Assembly: GCF_000160775.2 (NCBI RefSeq) | Contig: NZ_CM001024.1 | Location: 1,042,113-1,106,112, forward strand | Length of the DNA stretch: 64,000 nt | Source of the DNA: Aeromicrobium marinum DSM 15272 | Lineage (GTDB): Bacteria; Actinomycetota; Actinomycetes; Propionibacteriales; Nocardioidaceae | Direction of reading: 5' to 3' | Part shown: positions 47,538 to 56,917 of the stretch, piece by piece | Layout of the letters: every line of letters begins with the position of its first letter | Position numbering within the stretch: the first letter of the stretch is position 1 | The notes under the pieces: model-generated | The model's input: the letters and a program-made list of their open reading frames with translations, nothing else | Database searches by the model: none | What the model was told of the DNA's origin: nothing | Program-made: the position numbers and the translations under genes

Positions 47538-48610
47538 CCGCCCATCGGGTCGACGGCCCGGTCCTCGTCGTCGGCTGCGGGCTGATCGGCACGTCGGTGG
47601 CGCTCGCACTGTCCGATCTCGGTACCGACGTCCACCTGCGCGACCTGACCCCGGCGACCGCGGAGGTGGCAGCACAGCTGGGCGCCGGCACGGTGGACCC
47701 TGTCGACGCGCCGAGGATCGTCGTGGTCGCGGTGCCACCGGCGTCCACCGCCGCGACCGTGCTGGCGCTCCTCGAGGAGTTCCCGACCGCGGTGGTGACC
47801 GACGTGGCGAGCGTCAAGAGCGACATCGCGGCAGGAGTCACGGGGCACCCCGGTGCGGCGCGGTACGTCGGTGGACACCCGATGGCCGGCACGGAGCGCT
47901 CGGGCCCGATGGCCGCCGCACCGCGGCTGTTCGAGGGGCGACCCTGGGCGGTGGTGCCGCACGCCGACAGCACCGACGACGCGGTCGGCCGGCTCACCGG
48001 GCTGGCCACGGCGGTGGGTGCCGTGCCGATGACGATGACGCCGCAGGCGCACGACCGGGCCGTGGCGCTGGTGTCCCACGTGCCGCACGTGGTCTCGGTG
48101 CTCACCGCAGGTCTGCTGGCGAGCGCGCCACGTTCGCACCTCGACCTCGCGGGCCCCGGTCTGCGGGACGTCACGCGTGTCGCCGGGAGCGAGACCGGAC
48201 TGTGGTTGGACATCCTGGGCAGCAACGCCGGCGAGGTCCGTGAGGTGCTGACGATGCTGCGCGGCGACCTCGATCGCGTGCTCGACGCCCTCGACGCGGG
48301 CGGCCCCACCCTCAGTGGCCGACTCGCCGACGTGCTCGATGCCGGACGCGCGGGCACCCGCCGGATCCCCGGCAAGCACGGCGACCGGGCCCGCGAGCAC
48401 GCCGTGGTCCACGTGCAGATCGCCGACCGCCCCGGGGAGCTGTCGCGTCTGATGACGCATGCGGGAGAATCGGACGTGAACATCGAGGACATCCGCATCG
48501 ATCACGAGTACGGCCGGCCGGTCGGGCTCGTCGAGGTCGAGGTGGCCGAGGACCGCGCCGACCACCTGGTGCGCTCCCTCACGGCCCGCGGCTGGTCCGC
48601 CTACCGTTAG
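47534..48610 (+). CDS. tyrA: Prephenate dehydrogenase with ACT domain
   Basis: Tyrosine biosynthesis: oxidative decarboxylation of prephenate with NAD(P). The 358-residue protein has the Rossmann motif VVGCGLIGTSVALAL (8-24), VASVKSDIAAGV, GGHPMAGTERSGPMAA with the catalytic histidine, and a C-terminal ACT domain (about 288-358, VQIADRPGELSRLMTHAGESDVNIEDI) that would sense tyrosine. It sits between rluB and cmk. Confidence 0.92.
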   Translation: MTAHRVDGPVLVVGCGLIGTSVALALSDLGTDVHLRDLTPATAEVAAQLGAGTVDPVDAPRIVVVAVPPASTAATVLALLEEFPTAVVTDVASVKSDIAAGVTGHPGAARYVGGHPMAGTERSGPMAAAPRLFEGRPWAVVPHADSTDDAVGRLTGLATAVGAVPMTMTPQAHDRAVALVSHVPHVVSVLTAGLLASAPRSHLDLAGPGLRDVTRVAGSETGLWLDILGSNAGEVREVLTMLRGDLDRVLDALDAGGPTLSGRLADVLDAGRAGTRRIPGKHGDRAREHAVVHVQIADRPGELSRLMTHAGESDVNIEDIRIDHEYGRPVGLVEVEVAEDRADHLVRSLTARGWSAYR

Positions 48611-48618
48611 GAATCCAC

Positions 48619-49287
48619 GTGTCCAGCCCCTTCGTCGTGGCCGTCGACGGTCCGTCCGGCTCCGGCAAGTCCAGCACCGCCCGCGGGGTGGCTCAGCGAC
48701 TGGGTTTCGCCTACCTCGACACCGGGGCGATGTACCGCGCCGTCACGTGGGCGCTGCTGCAGCGTGGCGTCGACACGGGTGACGCCTCGGCGGTCGCCGA
48801 GGCAGCGCCCGCCGTGCGGATCGTGTCCGGCACGGATCCGGGCGCGCCGACGATCCACGCCGACGGCACGGACGTGTCGGTCCAGATCCGCGGGGAGGAC
48901 GTGACCGCCCACGTGAGCCCGGTGGCGACCGTCCCGGCGGTGCGTGGGCTGCTGGTGCAGCTGCAGCGCTCGGTCATCGCGGGGTGCGCCGCCGACGGCA
49001 TCGTCGTGGAGGGCCGCGACATCGGCTCCACCGTGGCCCCGGACGCTCCCGTGAAGATCTACCTCGTGGCCGACCCCGCGGCGCGGGCGGCACGGCGTGC
49101 GGCCGAGACGGGTGCCACGGACACGGCCGGTACCGCGGAGTCCCTGGCCCGGCGCGACCGCATCGACTCGACCCGGGCGGCCTCGCCGCTGACGCGTGCT
49201 GACGGGTCCGTGGAGATCGACAGCACCCACCTCGGTCTGGCCGAGGTGGTCGAGACGATCGTCGGTCTCGTGCAGGAGGTCCGATGA
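48619..49287 (+). CDS. cmk: Cytidylate kinase
   Basis: Phosphorylates CMP/dCMP. The 222-residue protein has the P-loop [33 protein letters not shown] and the lid/CMP-binding stretch (IVVEGRDIGSTVAPDAPVKIYLVAD). GTG start with AGGAA upstream. The stop overlaps plsC (ATGA). The cmk-plsC-der order is typical of Actinobacteria. Confidence 0.94.
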   Translation: MSSPFVVAVDGPSGSGKSSTARGVAQRLGFAYLDTGAMYRAVTWALLQRGVDTGDASAVAEAAPAVRIVSGTDPGAPTIHADGTDVSVQIRGEDVTAHVSPVATVPAVRGLLVQLQRSVIAGCAADGIVVEGRDIGSTVAPDAPVKIYLVADPAARAARRAAETGATDTAGTAESLARRDRIDSTRAASPLTRADGSVEIDSTHLGLAEVVETIVGLVQEVR

Positions 49288-49985
49288 GCCGGGCTCCCCA
49301 CGGCATGCCAGAGGCGGTCCACCGGCTGTTGAAGCCGTTCTTCGCCGCGTACATGCGCCGGCGGTGGGACGTGCGCGTCGTGGGCGTCGAGCACGTGCCG
49401 CGGCAGGGCCCGGCGATCGTGGTCAGCAACCACATCGGTTGGTTGGACGGTCCGCTGGTCACGGCGATGCTGCCGCGGATCGCCCACACGATGACCAAGA
49501 GTGAGGCGTTCGAGGGCCGCACACGCCATCTGTTGCGCGCGGCCGGTCAGATCCGGGTCCGCCGTGAGGAGGTCGACGTCGGGGCCCTGCGGCGCGCAGC
49601 GGCCGCCCTGGAGGCCGGCCAGGTCGTGGTCGTGTTCCCCGAGGGCATCAGGGGCGCGGGCGACGTCGCCACCACGAAGGCGGGAGCCGCCTGGTTGGCC
49701 CTCGTCTCCGGCGCCCCGATCGTGCCGGTCGCGGTCTTCGGCACGCGTGACCGCGGTGCCGGTGTCGACGCGAGACCCGCACCCGGAGCCCGCCTGGATC
49801 TCGTCCTCGGCAAGCCCCTGCGACTGGTGGCGCGACCCTGGCCGCGGGATGCGCGTACCGTGGCTGATGCCGACCGACGCATCCGTGAGCACCTGGCCAC
49901 GCACGTGGCGCGGACGGCCGACGACCTGGGCCGCACCCTGCCCGGGCCCCTACCCGTAGAGGAGAACGCCGATGCCGGCGTCTGA
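49284..49985 (+). CDS. 1-acylglycerol-3-phosphate acyltransferase (PlsC family)
   Basis: A 233-residue acyltransferase with the catalytic NHxxxxD box ([13 protein letters not shown]) and the substrate motif FPEGIRGAG (usual form EGTR; here EGIR). It likely adds the second acyl chain to lysophosphatidate at the membrane, though this paralogue group (between cmk and der) may act on another acceptor. It overlaps der by 14 bases. Confidence 0.85.
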   Translation: MSRAPHGMPEAVHRLLKPFFAAYMRRRWDVRVVGVEHVPRQGPAIVVSNHIGWLDGPLVTAMLPRIAHTMTKSEAFEGRTRHLLRAAGQIRVRREEVDVGALRRAAAALEAGQVVVVFPEGIRGAGDVATTKAGAAWLALVSGAPIVPVAVFGTRDRGAGVDARPAPGARLDLVLGKPLRLVARPWPRDARTVADADRRIREHLATHVARTADDLGRTLPGPLPVEENADAGV

Positions 49986-51324
49986 GCACGACGACATCCC
50001 CAACGGACCCCTGCCGGTCCTGGCCGTGATCGGGCGACCCAACGTCGGCAAGTCGACCCTGGTCAACCGCATCATCGGTCGACGTGAGGCGGTCGTCGAG
50101 GACGTCCCGGGCGTCACTCGCGACCGGGTGGCCTACGAGGCGACCTGGAACGGTCGGACGTTCACGGTGGTCGACACCGGGGGCTGGGACCCCGATGCAC
50201 GTGGTCTGGCCGAGCGGATCGCCGCCCAGGCCGAGATCGCGGTCCAGGTCGCCGACGCGGTGCTGTTCGTGGTGGACGCCACGATCGGCATCACCGACTC
50301 CGACGAGGCCGTCGTCAAGATCCTGCGGGCGGCCGGCAAACCGGTGGTCCTGGCGGCCAACAAGGTCGACGACCAGCGCACCGAGGCGGAGGCCGCGTCC
50401 CTGTGGAACCTGGGTCTGGGTGAACCGTTCCCCGTCTCGGCCCTGCACGGCCGGGGCAGTGGCGACATGCTCGACGCGATCCTGGGGGTGCTGCCCGATG
50501 CCCCGCCCGAGGACTTCGACGCCCCCGAGGGCCCGCGCCGGGTCGCGATCGTCGGCAAGCCCAACGTCGGCAAGTCCAGTCTCCTCAACCGCCTGGCGGG
50601 GGAGGAACGCGTGGTCGTCGACGACGCGTCCGGCACCACGGTCGATCCCGTCGACGAGCTGGTGGAGCTCGGGGGAGGGCTCTGGACGTTCATCGACACC
50701 GCCGGCATCCGGCGCCGGGTGCGGGACGCCTCCGGGCACGAGTACTACGCGAGCCTGCGGACCAGCGCCGCGATCGAGCGCGCGGAGGTGGCGGTCATGA
50801 TCATCGACGCCAGCCAGCCGTTGACCGAGCAGGACACCCGCATCATCTCCACGGTCGCCGAGACCGGCCGGGCGCTGGTGATCGCGTTCAACAAGTGGGA
50901 CCAGGTCGACGAGGAACGTCGGTACTACCTCGACCGCGAGATCGAGCGCGAGCTGGTGCAGGTGCAGTGGGCGCCGCGCATCAACATCGCGGCCCTGACG
51001 GGGTGGCACGTCGACCGCCTGGTCCGTGCCCTCGACTCGGCCCTCGACGGCTGGGAGACCCGGGTGCCCACCGGTCACCTCAACGCCTTCCTGGGGCGGT
51101 TGGTGGCCGAGCACCCGCACCCGGTGCGTGGCGGCAAGCAGCCGAAGATCCTGTTCGGCACCCAGGCGAGCATCTCGCCGCCCACCTTCGTGCTGTTCAC
51201 GTCCGGCAAGGTCGAGGACCCGTACCTGCGGTTCATCGAGCGCCGTCTGCGCGAGGAGTTCGGGTTCGTGGGGTCGCCGATCCACATCACCCAGCGCGTT
51301 CGCGAGAAGCGCAAGCGCCGCTGA
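49972..51324 (+). CDS. der: Ribosome-associated GTPase Der (EngA)
   Basis: A 450-residue double GTPase for 50S assembly. G domain 1 begins [17 protein letters not shown] (about 20-36) with the DTGGWD switch, G domain 2 has [17 protein letters not shown] (about 194-210) with DTAGIRRR, and both NKxD motifs (NKVD, NKWD) are present. A C-terminal KH-like domain ends in a basic tail ([10 protein letters not shown]). Confidence 0.96.
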   Translation: MPASEHDDIPNGPLPVLAVIGRPNVGKSTLVNRIIGRREAVVEDVPGVTRDRVAYEATWNGRTFTVVDTGGWDPDARGLAERIAAQAEIAVQVADAVLFVVDATIGITDSDEAVVKILRAAGKPVVLAANKVDDQRTEAEAASLWNLGLGEPFPVSALHGRGSGDMLDAILGVLPDAPPEDFDAPEGPRRVAIVGKPNVGKSSLLNRLAGEERVVVDDASGTTVDPVDELVELGGGLWTFIDTAGIRRRVRDASGHEYYASLRTSAAIERAEVAVMIIDASQPLTEQDTRIISTVAETGRALVIAFNKWDQVDEERRYYLDREIERELVQVQWAPRINIAALTGWHVDRLVRALDSALDGWETRVPTGHLNAFLGRLVAEHPHPVRGGKQPKILFGTQASISPPTFVLFTSGKVEDPYLRFIERRLREEFGFVGSPIHITQRVREKRKRR

Positions 51325-51325
51325 C

Positions 51326-52276
51326 GTGCCGCCCCGGTCACCGTTGCCGGCCCGGCACGGACTGGGCGCGGCGTGGGTGCGGACACCTGACCGCGACCCG
51401 TCGGCGCCGCCACCGTGGTCGACCATGGGCGGCTGGCTGCGGGACAAGCTGCCCGATCGGGTCGACGTGGCCGGGATGCTGGCCGGCGGGCGTTTCGTCG
51501 ACGCCAAGGGGGCCGTCGTCCACGACGCCGACCCCTACAGGCCCCACACCTTCGTCTGGTTCCATCGGGACCTGCGCGCGGAGCCGGTGGTTCCGGGCGA
51601 ACTGACGGTGCTGCACCGGGACGAGCGGCTGGTGGTGGTCGACAAGCCGGCGTTCCTGTCGACGATCCCGCGGGGCCGGCACGTCGCCCAGAGCGTGGTG
51701 GTGCGGCTGCGTGACGAGCTCGGGCTGCCGGAGCTGTCGCCGGTGCACCGCCTCGACCGCGTGACGTCAGGCGTGCTGGTGCTGACGACCGAGCGGCGGT
51801 GGCGCGGCGCCTACCAGGGCATGTTCCAGCACCGCAGGGTCCACAAGGCCTATCGTGCGCTCGCGCCGTTGCGACCCGACCTGGAGCTCCCGCTCACGGT
51901 GCGCAACCACCTGCGCAAGGACCGCGGGGCCTGGCAGGTCACCGTCGACCCCGACGCGCAGCCGAACGCCGAGACCCTCGTGGAGCTCGATGCGGTGGTG
52001 GGCGGCCTGGGCGTCTACCGGCTCACGCCGAGGACGGGACGCACCCATCAGCTGCGGGCCCACCTGTGCGGGCTGGGGATCCCGATCGTCGGTGACCCGC
52101 TCTATCCCGCGGTCCTCGAGGTCGACGTCGACGACTTCAGCACGCCCCTGCAGCTGCTGGCGCACGAGGTGTCCTTCACCGATCCGGTCGACGGCGGTGA
52201 GCGCCGCTTCACCAGCCGGCGTGACCTGCCGCTGACCACCGAGCCGGGTGGGGGAGACGCCGCGACCCTGCGATAG
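51326..52276 (+). CDS. RluA-type pseudouridine synthase
   Basis: A 316-residue protein beginning VPPRSPLPARHGLGAAWVRT, typical of actinobacterial RluA-like enzymes without an S4 domain, with VVVDKPAFLSTIPRG, the catalytic SPVHRLDRVTSGVLVLT and GRTHQLRAHLCGLGIPIVGD. The substrate (tRNA or 23S) is not identifiable. The GTG start is two bases after the der stop. Its stop codon TAG overlaps the -10 of the following tRNA gene. Confidence 0.88.
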   Translation: MPPRSPLPARHGLGAAWVRTPDRDPSAPPPWSTMGGWLRDKLPDRVDVAGMLAGGRFVDAKGAVVHDADPYRPHTFVWFHRDLRAEPVVPGELTVLHRDERLVVVDKPAFLSTIPRGRHVAQSVVVRLRDELGLPELSPVHRLDRVTSGVLVLTTERRWRGAYQGMFQHRRVHKAYRALAPLRPDLELPLTVRNHLRKDRGAWQVTVDPDAQPNAETLVELDAVVGGLGVYRLTPRTGRTHQLRAHLCGLGIPIVGDPLYPAVLEVDVDDFSTPLQLLAHEVSFTDPVDGGERRFTSRRDLPLTTEPGGGDAATLR

Positions 52277-52279
52277 AGT
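52274..52279 (+). promoter_or_regulatory. -10 element TAGAGT of tRNA-Pro
   Basis: TAGAGT lies 14 bases before the tRNA and shares its TAG with the stop codon of the pseudouridine synthase gene. Confidence 0.5.
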
Positions 52280-52293
52280 GACCGACGGTTGAA

Positions 52294-52367
52294 CGGGCTG
52301 TAGCGCAGCTTGGTAGCGCACCTGACTGGGGGTCAGGGGGTCGCAGGTTCAAATCCTGTCAGCCCGA
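52294..52367 (+). tRNA. tRNA-Pro (anticodon GGG)
   Basis: A full cloverleaf: acceptor CGGGCTG/CAGCCCG, D-stem GCGC/GCGC, anticodon stem CCTGA/TCAGG with loop CTGGGGG giving anticodon GGG, T-arm GCAGG-TTCAAAT-CCTGT, discriminator A. CCA is not encoded. The IS element starts three bases after its end. Confidence 0.95.
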
Positions 52368-52370
52368 CGT
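52356..52370 (+). repeat. Target-site duplication, left copy (15 bp)
   Basis: CTGTCAGCCCGACGT covers the tRNA-Pro 3' end and three following bases. An identical copy lies at 53676-53690 directly after the IS element. Confidence 0.85.
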
Positions 52371-52393
52371 TGTGATGTCTCAGGACATGGCGG

Positions 52394-52426
52394 ACACCCG
52401 AACCCACGGATTGTGGGTTCGGGTGT
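52394..52426 (+). terminator. Strong hairpin at the left end of the IS
   Basis: ACACCCGAACCCAC pairs perfectly with GTGGGTTCGGGTGT (14 bp, loop GGATT), followed on the plus strand by TTGTCATT. It begins inside the left inverted repeat and would stop transcription entering from tRNA-Pro into the element antisense to its transposase. Confidence 0.7.
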
Positions 52427-52429
52427 TTG

Positions 52430-53605
52430 TCATTGGGGGTCTTTTCGTTGGTAGTCCCGGCTGAGGTCGATGGTGAGTTCTCGTAGGAGTTCGCCGGTGG
52501 TGGCTGCGATGACGCGGACGTGCAGGTCGTGGATGAGCAGGATGACGTGGGTTCGGGCGTGGGGTCGGCCGATGCCGATGTGGCGGAGTTTTCCGTCGAC
52601 GCGCAGGGTGACGCAGCCGGTCTTGTCGATGCGGTCGTGGCGGATTCGGGTGTGGGTGTCGGCGTCTCTGCTGGCTCCGGGCAGGGCTTTGGGCATGGTC
52701 TCGAACAGGGCCGCGGGGGTGGCTCGGTGCGGCAGTGATCGGTGGGGTCGGGTGGTGTTGTAGTCGGTGCGGAACCGGTCGATCAGGGTCTGCAGCTGGT
52801 CGATCGTGGCGGGCTGGTCGGGTTGCGCGCGGAGCCACTTCTTCAGGGTTTGCTGGAATCTCTCGACCTTGCCGCAGGTGGTGGGGTGGCCGGGTCGGGA
52901 GTTCTTCTGGATGACGTTCCAGTCGCGTAGTTGTTGCTCGAAGGAGTTGCGTCCGCCGCGGCGGCCGTGGCCGGCGAGTCGGACGGTGAAGACCATGCCG
53001 TTGTCGGTGAGCGTCGATGCTGGGATTCCGGCGGTTCTGATGGCTTCGCGGAACTGGTCGCGGACGATGATCGCGGTCACGGCGCGGTGGGCGGTGACGC
53101 GGATGGCTTTGCGGGTGCAGTCGTCCAGCCAGGTCAGGATCTCGACATCGGTGCCCGTAGTGAGCCGGTAGTGGGTGAAGTCGGATTGCCAGGTCTCGTT
53201 CGGCAGTGATGCTTCGAACCGGACGTAGGAGGACTTGGGGCGCTTCTTCGGTGCGGGGGTCACGAGTCCCGCGCGGAGCAGGTGGCGGCTGATCGTCGCG
53301 GCGGAGACGGTGAGTCCGTGGTGGTGGGTCAGGTGCCACCTGATGGTGTCGGGGCCGGCGTCGAGGCCGCGTCTGGCGAGGTCGTGGCGCAGGGCGATGA
53401 TCAGTTGCACGACCTCCGGCGGGGTCGCGGTCGGTGAGGTCTTCGGCCGGCGGGAGCGGGGTTCGAACGCGGCCTCACCCTCGGCCTCGTAGCGGGCCTT
53501 GAGCTTGTAGACCCAGGAGCGGTGCACCCCGTAGCGGGCGGCGACCTCCGCAGGCGACTGGTGCTCGACGAACAACGCGGTGATGACCAGGCGAGCCTTC
53601 GACAT
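52430..53605 (-). CDS. IS481-family DDE transposase
   Basis: A 391-residue transposase. The N-terminal helix-turn-helix (SPAEVAARYGVHRSWVYKLKARY, about 17-40) precedes the rve core with catalytic D142 (WQSDFTHY), D201 (LTDNGMVF) and E248 (GKVERFQQTLKKWL), and NTTRPHRSLPHRATPAALF near the end of the domain. A C-terminal extension of about 80 residues (VTLRVDGKLRHIGIGRPHA) is seen in part of the family. All catalytic residues are intact, so the element may be active. Confidence 0.92.
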   Translation of the reverse strand: MSKARLVITALFVEHQSPAEVAARYGVHRSWVYKLKARYEAEGEAAFEPRSRRPKTSPTATPPEVVQLIIALRHDLARRGLDAGPDTIRWHLTHHHGLTVSAATISRHLLRAGLVTPAPKKRPKSSYVRFEASLPNETWQSDFTHYRLTTGTDVEILTWLDDCTRKAIRVTAHRAVTAIIVRDQFREAIRTAGIPASTLTDNGMVFTVRLAGHGRRGGRNSFEQQLRDWNVIQKNSRPGHPTTCGKVERFQQTLKKWLRAQPDQPATIDQLQTLIDRFRTDYNTTRPHRSLPHRATPAALFETMPKALPGASRDADTHTRIRHDRIDKTGCVTLRVDGKLRHIGIGRPHARTHVILLIHDLHVRVIAATTGELLRELTIDLSRDYQRKDPQ

Positions 53606-53675
53606 CCTCGAGCATCGACCAGTAGGTGTCTCCTATGTCTTGAGAGATCTGTCTCCGATGTCCTGAACCAGCACA

Positions 53676-53690
53676 CTGTCAGCCCGACGT
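53676..53690 (+). repeat. Target-site duplication, right copy (15 bp)
   Basis: Identical to 52356-52370, so this 15-bp copy of the tRNA-Pro 3' end is a remnant of IS insertion and not part of a second tRNA. Confidence 0.85.
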
Positions 53691-53746
53691 TCAAGAACAC
53701 AGCAGTCTCACCACGGAAACACCGCACGACAGTTGATCCGTCGAGG

Positions 53747-54862
53747 TCACCCGGGCCCTGTCCGCGCGGACCCGGGGAGGTTGCGGACGAAGGCATCGAG
53801 TCCGGTGAGGACGGCGGTGAAGCGCCAGGACCGGAACAGGTCGAAACCGTGCTGGGCTCCGGGCAGTTCGGCGTAGACGACCGCTTGGCGCGAATCGGCG
53901 CGCAGGTGCCGGACGAACTCGCGAGCCAGCTCGACCGGCACCCAGGAGTCGTGGTCGCCGTGCACCAAGAAGAACGGTGGAGCACTGGCTGCCCTCAGAC
54001 GGAGAGGCGACGAGACCGGCCCGGCGGACCGATCTGCTCCGTCATACGGCCCGTAGTAGCCGTACAGTCCCACGGCGGCATCGATCCGGCTGGCGCCGCG
54101 ATCCGGCTGGTCCTCCTGGGTCAGGGCGCAGAGCGCGGTCAGGTGAGCGCCGGCCGAGCTGCCCACCATGACGAGCGTGCCGGGGTCACCACCGTGGTCA
54201 CCGGCGTGGGCATGGGCCCAGGTCACCACCGAACGGGCGTCGTCCAGATGATCGGCGATGCCAGCTCCCGGCCGCAGGCGATAGTCGGCACTGATGCACA
54301 CCCAGCCCTCGGACGCGAAGTGGTGGAGCAGGGCACGTGCCTCCCAGTGCTTGCGCCCGGAGGAGTACCCGCCTCCGTGCAGGTAGACGAGGGTCCCCCT
54401 GACGGCCGCGCCTCGGCGACGGTAGACGTCCAGACGCTGGAGACGGTGCGGGCCGTAGGCGACGTTGCGCACCCGCCGCACGCTCCTCGGGCGGATCGGC
54501 AAGGGCGCGAGCAGCGGCCGCAGGAGCCTGACCCTGCTGGCGGTCGCTGCAGTGATTCCTGCGTCGGTCAGGGCACGACCCACCGCGGAACCCGCGCTGA
54601 TGCCGCGCCGGGCCAGCTCCACGTGCCCGGTCAGGACGACCATGGTGAGCACTGACAGGACGAGGCCGGGCCCACCGACCAGATCACCCTCGACCCACGC
54701 CAGTCCCGCCGAGAGGATCAGGCAGAGCGAGGCGACCTGTGGCAGCTCGTTGATCACCACCGTGGTCATGTAGACAGTTCTGCCGAAGTGCCGGGTTCGG
54801 AAGAGAGCGGCCGCGGTGCAGAGGGCGAAGAGGCCAAGGGTCACGGCGAACCCGATCGGCAT
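53747..54862 (-). CDS. Membrane-anchored alpha/beta hydrolase (HSL/Lip-type esterase)
   Basis: A 371-residue protein. Residues 1-80 hold two or three membrane segments (FAVTLGLFALCTAAALF; VASLCLILSAGLAWV; GLVLSVLTMVVLTGHV). The hydrolase domain has the oxyanion motif HGGGYSSG (162-169), the nucleophile elbow GSSAG with Ser236, an aspartate in HGDHDSW (301-307) and His338 (GAQHGF). It resembles mycobacterial Lip-type carboxylesterases; the natural ester is unknown. It lies alone between the IS element and a GNAT gene on the same strand. Confidence 0.82.
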   Translation of the reverse strand: MPIGFAVTLGLFALCTAAALFRTRHFGRTVYMTTVVINELPQVASLCLILSAGLAWVEGDLVGGPGLVLSVLTMVVLTGHVELARRGISAGSAVGRALTDAGITAATASRVRLLRPLLAPLPIRPRSVRRVRNVAYGPHRLQRLDVYRRRGAAVRGTLVYLHGGGYSSGRKHWEARALLHHFASEGWVCISADYRLRPGAGIADHLDDARSVVTWAHAHAGDHGGDPGTLVMVGSSAGAHLTALCALTQEDQPDRGASRIDAAVGLYGYYGPYDGADRSAGPVSSPLRLRAASAPPFFLVHGDHDSWVPVELAREFVRHLRADSRQAVVYAELPGAQHGFDLFRSWRFTAVLTGLDAFVRNLPGSARTGPG

Positions 54863-54952
54863 GAAGACCCCTCCGTCAGATGTACGACCGATGCTTCTAC
54901 ACCGGAGCGGGGCTGTCGACCCGCTCGGTGGATCGCCGCCCGGGCCACTGCC

Positions 54953-56017
54953 CTAGCCGTCGAGCGTCAGGTCCTTGAACCAGGAGTCGGTGACGTACTC
55001 GGTCGTCCACCCGAGCGAGAGGTAGAGCTGGTCGGCGGACGTGGGGGAGTCGTCGTCGACCTCCAGGCCGACCCGGTCGCGCCCGCGGCGGGCCGCGTCG
55101 GCGATCACCTCGCCGAGCAGCGACTTGGCCACGCCCCGGCCCCGTGCGTGCCGATTGACCCCGATGTACTCCACGTAGGTCCCCTCGGGACCTCCGTCCT
55201 TGCCCGGCAGCACGGAACAGACCACGGTGCCGGCGGGGACCGACTCCCCGTCTTCGTCGACGACGTACGCCAACCACCACTGGTCCCACCGGTGGCCGGG
55301 CTCCTCGCGCATCCGCTGGACGAACTCCGGGAACGACTCCCGATAGTTGTTGAAGTGGTCCTCGAAGGAGGTCTCCAGCATGTGGTGGACCGTCTGCAGG
55401 TCAGCGGCGACGGGCAGCCCGTTCTCGTGCTTCTCGACCGTCCGCACCAGCACGCCCTCCCGCGGCTCCAGGCCCGCGTCATCGGCGCTGACGGGCCGCT
55501 GCATGTGCAACCAGGTGCGGCGCTTGGTGTACCCGGCATCGCGCAGCCAGCCGGCCTGGCGCTCGTCACCACCGAAAGGACTCTCGTCGAGCCGGGTCTC
55601 GGCGGTGCCGCGGAGGCGGGCCATCAGCAGCGCCGCCTCCTCCGCCCAGGTGTAGAAGGCCTGTGCGATCTGGTCGACGACGTCGACGTCGCGGTCGAAG
55701 TACCCCCACACGAGGGCCCGGCCGGCCGCACGGTCGTGGACAGTGATCCATGCACGCGGCACGTCGTCCGGTCCGACGGCCACCAACTGCCTGCGGGTCC
55801 ACGAGGCCTCGCCGGCCACCTCGTTCTCGATGCCCCGGGGGTCGACGTGCGCCTCTCCGGTGCCCTGGAGCTCGTCGATGTGGCGCAGCGCCACCAGCGC
55901 CTCGACGTCGCCGTGCGTGGGCGGGCGCGCCGTCCACGGTTCGGGCAGCCCGGGAAGTCGGGGCTCGGTCGGGGTGGCCTGCTCGTCGGCGGGAGTCATC
56001 CCAGCAGAGTTTTCCAC
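54953..56017 (-). CDS. Tandem GNAT-domain acetyltransferase
   Basis: A 354-residue protein with two GNAT-like halves. The N-half (about 30-170) lacks a clear acetyl-CoA loop. The C-half (about 185-354) has VEYIGVNRHARGRGVAKSLLGEVIADAARRG, the pyrophosphate-binding loop, and LYLSLGWTTEYVTDSWF. The two-domain plan resembles mycothiol synthase MshD, but similarity is too weak to assign that. Start could be ATG 56017 or the in-frame ATG six codons later. It is divergent from the gluABCD operon. Confidence 0.75.
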   Translation of the reverse strand: MENSAGMTPADEQATPTEPRLPGLPEPWTARPPTHGDVEALVALRHIDELQGTGEAHVDPRGIENEVAGEASWTRRQLVAVGPDDVPRAWITVHDRAAGRALVWGYFDRDVDVVDQIAQAFYTWAEEAALLMARLRGTAETRLDESPFGGDERQAGWLRDAGYTKRRTWLHMQRPVSADDAGLEPREGVLVRTVEKHENGLPVAADLQTVHHMLETSFEDHFNNYRESFPEFVQRMREEPGHRWDQWWLAYVVDEDGESVPAGTVVCSVLPGKDGGPEGTYVEYIGVNRHARGRGVAKSLLGEVIADAARRGRDRVGLEVDDDSPTSADQLYLSLGWTTEYVTDSWFKDLTLDG

Positions 56018-56119
56018 GGACCGGTCCCGAGCGGGGACGAGGTCGGCAGATCGGCCCGGCCAGGTGTCGTTTCGGTTGCGACGGCCGGTGAGTCTTGCGG
56101 GTGACCCCCGCCACGCGTC

Positions 56120-56125
56120 TAGGTT
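56120..56125 (+). promoter_or_regulatory. -10 element TAGGTT, leaderless promoter of gluA
   Basis: TAGGTT five bases before the gluA ATG; no Shine-Dalgarno separates them, so the ABC operon mRNA is probably leaderless. Confidence 0.55.
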
Positions 56126-56130
56126 GAGGC

Positions 56131-56874
56131 ATGTCCGACACCCCGATGGTGGCCATGCACGGAGTGCAGAAGTTCTTCGGCTCCGTTCAGGCGCTCACCG
56201 ACATCGAGCTGACCGTCGCCCCCGGGGAGGTCGTCGTCGTCATCGGTCCGTCCGGATCCGGCAAGTCGACGCTCTGCCGGACCATCAACCGGCTCGAGAC
56301 GATCGACGAGGGCGTCATCGAGGTGAACGGGGTCCGGCTGCCCGAGGAGGGCAAGGCTCTCGCCGCCCTGCGCGCCGACGTGGGCATGGTGTTCCAGTCG
56401 TTCAACCTCTTCGCCCACAAGACGGTGCTGGAGAACGTGTCGCTCGGGCCGATCAAGGTCCGCGGTCAGAAGAAGGCCGACGCGGAGCGGCGCGCGCACG
56501 AGCTGCTCGAGCGGGTCGGGGTCGACGCGCACGCCCACAAGATGCCGGCCCAGCTCTCCGGCGGGCAGCAGCAACGCGTCGCCATCGCCCGGGCGCTGGC
56601 GATGGATCCCCAGGTCATGCTCTTCGACGAGCCCACCTCCGCCCTCGATCCCGAGATGATCAAGGAGGTCCTCGACACGATGACGGACCTGGCGAAGGGC
56701 GGCATGACGATGATCGTGGTCACCCACGAGATGGGCTTCGCCCGGACCGCGGCCGACCGGGTCGTCTTCATGGCCGACGGCCGCATCGTCGAGGAGAACA
56801 CCCCCGAGGAGTTCTTCTCCCACCCGAGCTCGGACCGTGCCAAGGACTTCCTCGGAAAGATCCTGAAGCACTGA
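56131..56874 (+). CDS. gluA: Glutamate-type ABC transporter ATP-binding protein
   Basis: A 247-residue polar-amino-acid ABC ATPase: Walker [10 protein letters not shown] (39-47), Q-loop [19 protein letters not shown], signature LSGGQQQR, Walker [13 protein letters not shown] and the H-loop [10 protein letters not shown]. With GluB, GluC and GluD it forms an importer; the corynebacterial GluABCD system takes up glutamate, which fits but is not proven here. Confidence 0.93.
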   Translation: MSDTPMVAMHGVQKFFGSVQALTDIELTVAPGEVVVVIGPSGSGKSTLCRTINRLETIDEGVIEVNGVRLPEEGKALAALRADVGMVFQSFNLFAHKTVLENVSLGPIKVRGQKKADAERRAHELLERVGVDAHAHKMPAQLSGGQQQRVAIARALAMDPQVMLFDEPTSALDPEMIKEVLDTMTDLAKGGMTMIVVTHEMGFARTAADRVVFMADGRIVEENTPEEFFSHPSSDRAKDFLGKILKH

Positions 56875-56917
56875 ACCCCACCACCCACCACATCACCATC
56901 GAGGGGAAGGACGCACG

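Larger units (their letters stand above)
52371..53675 (-). mobile_element. IS481-family insertion sequence, complete (1305 bp)
   Basis: Bounded by imperfect 26-bp inverted repeats (52371-52396 and 53650-53675) beginning TGTG, sharing TCAGGACAT and the inner GACA, and flanked by a 15-bp direct target duplication. It holds one intact transposase gene on the minus strand. The element lies in the intergenic space just past tRNA-Pro, so it leaves the mature tRNA intact. Exact duplication and an intact gene suggest a recent insertion. Confidence 0.88.

Noticed and set aside
53676..53691. Second copy of the tRNA-Pro 3' end as an integrative-element attachment site
   Set aside because: It abuts the IS inverted repeat exactly and is 15 bp long, so a transposition target duplication explains it. 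No integrase is between the copies.
54863..54952. Possible small gene between the hydrolase and GNAT genes
   Set aside because: No frame of reasonable length with a start and Shine-Dalgarno could be supported.
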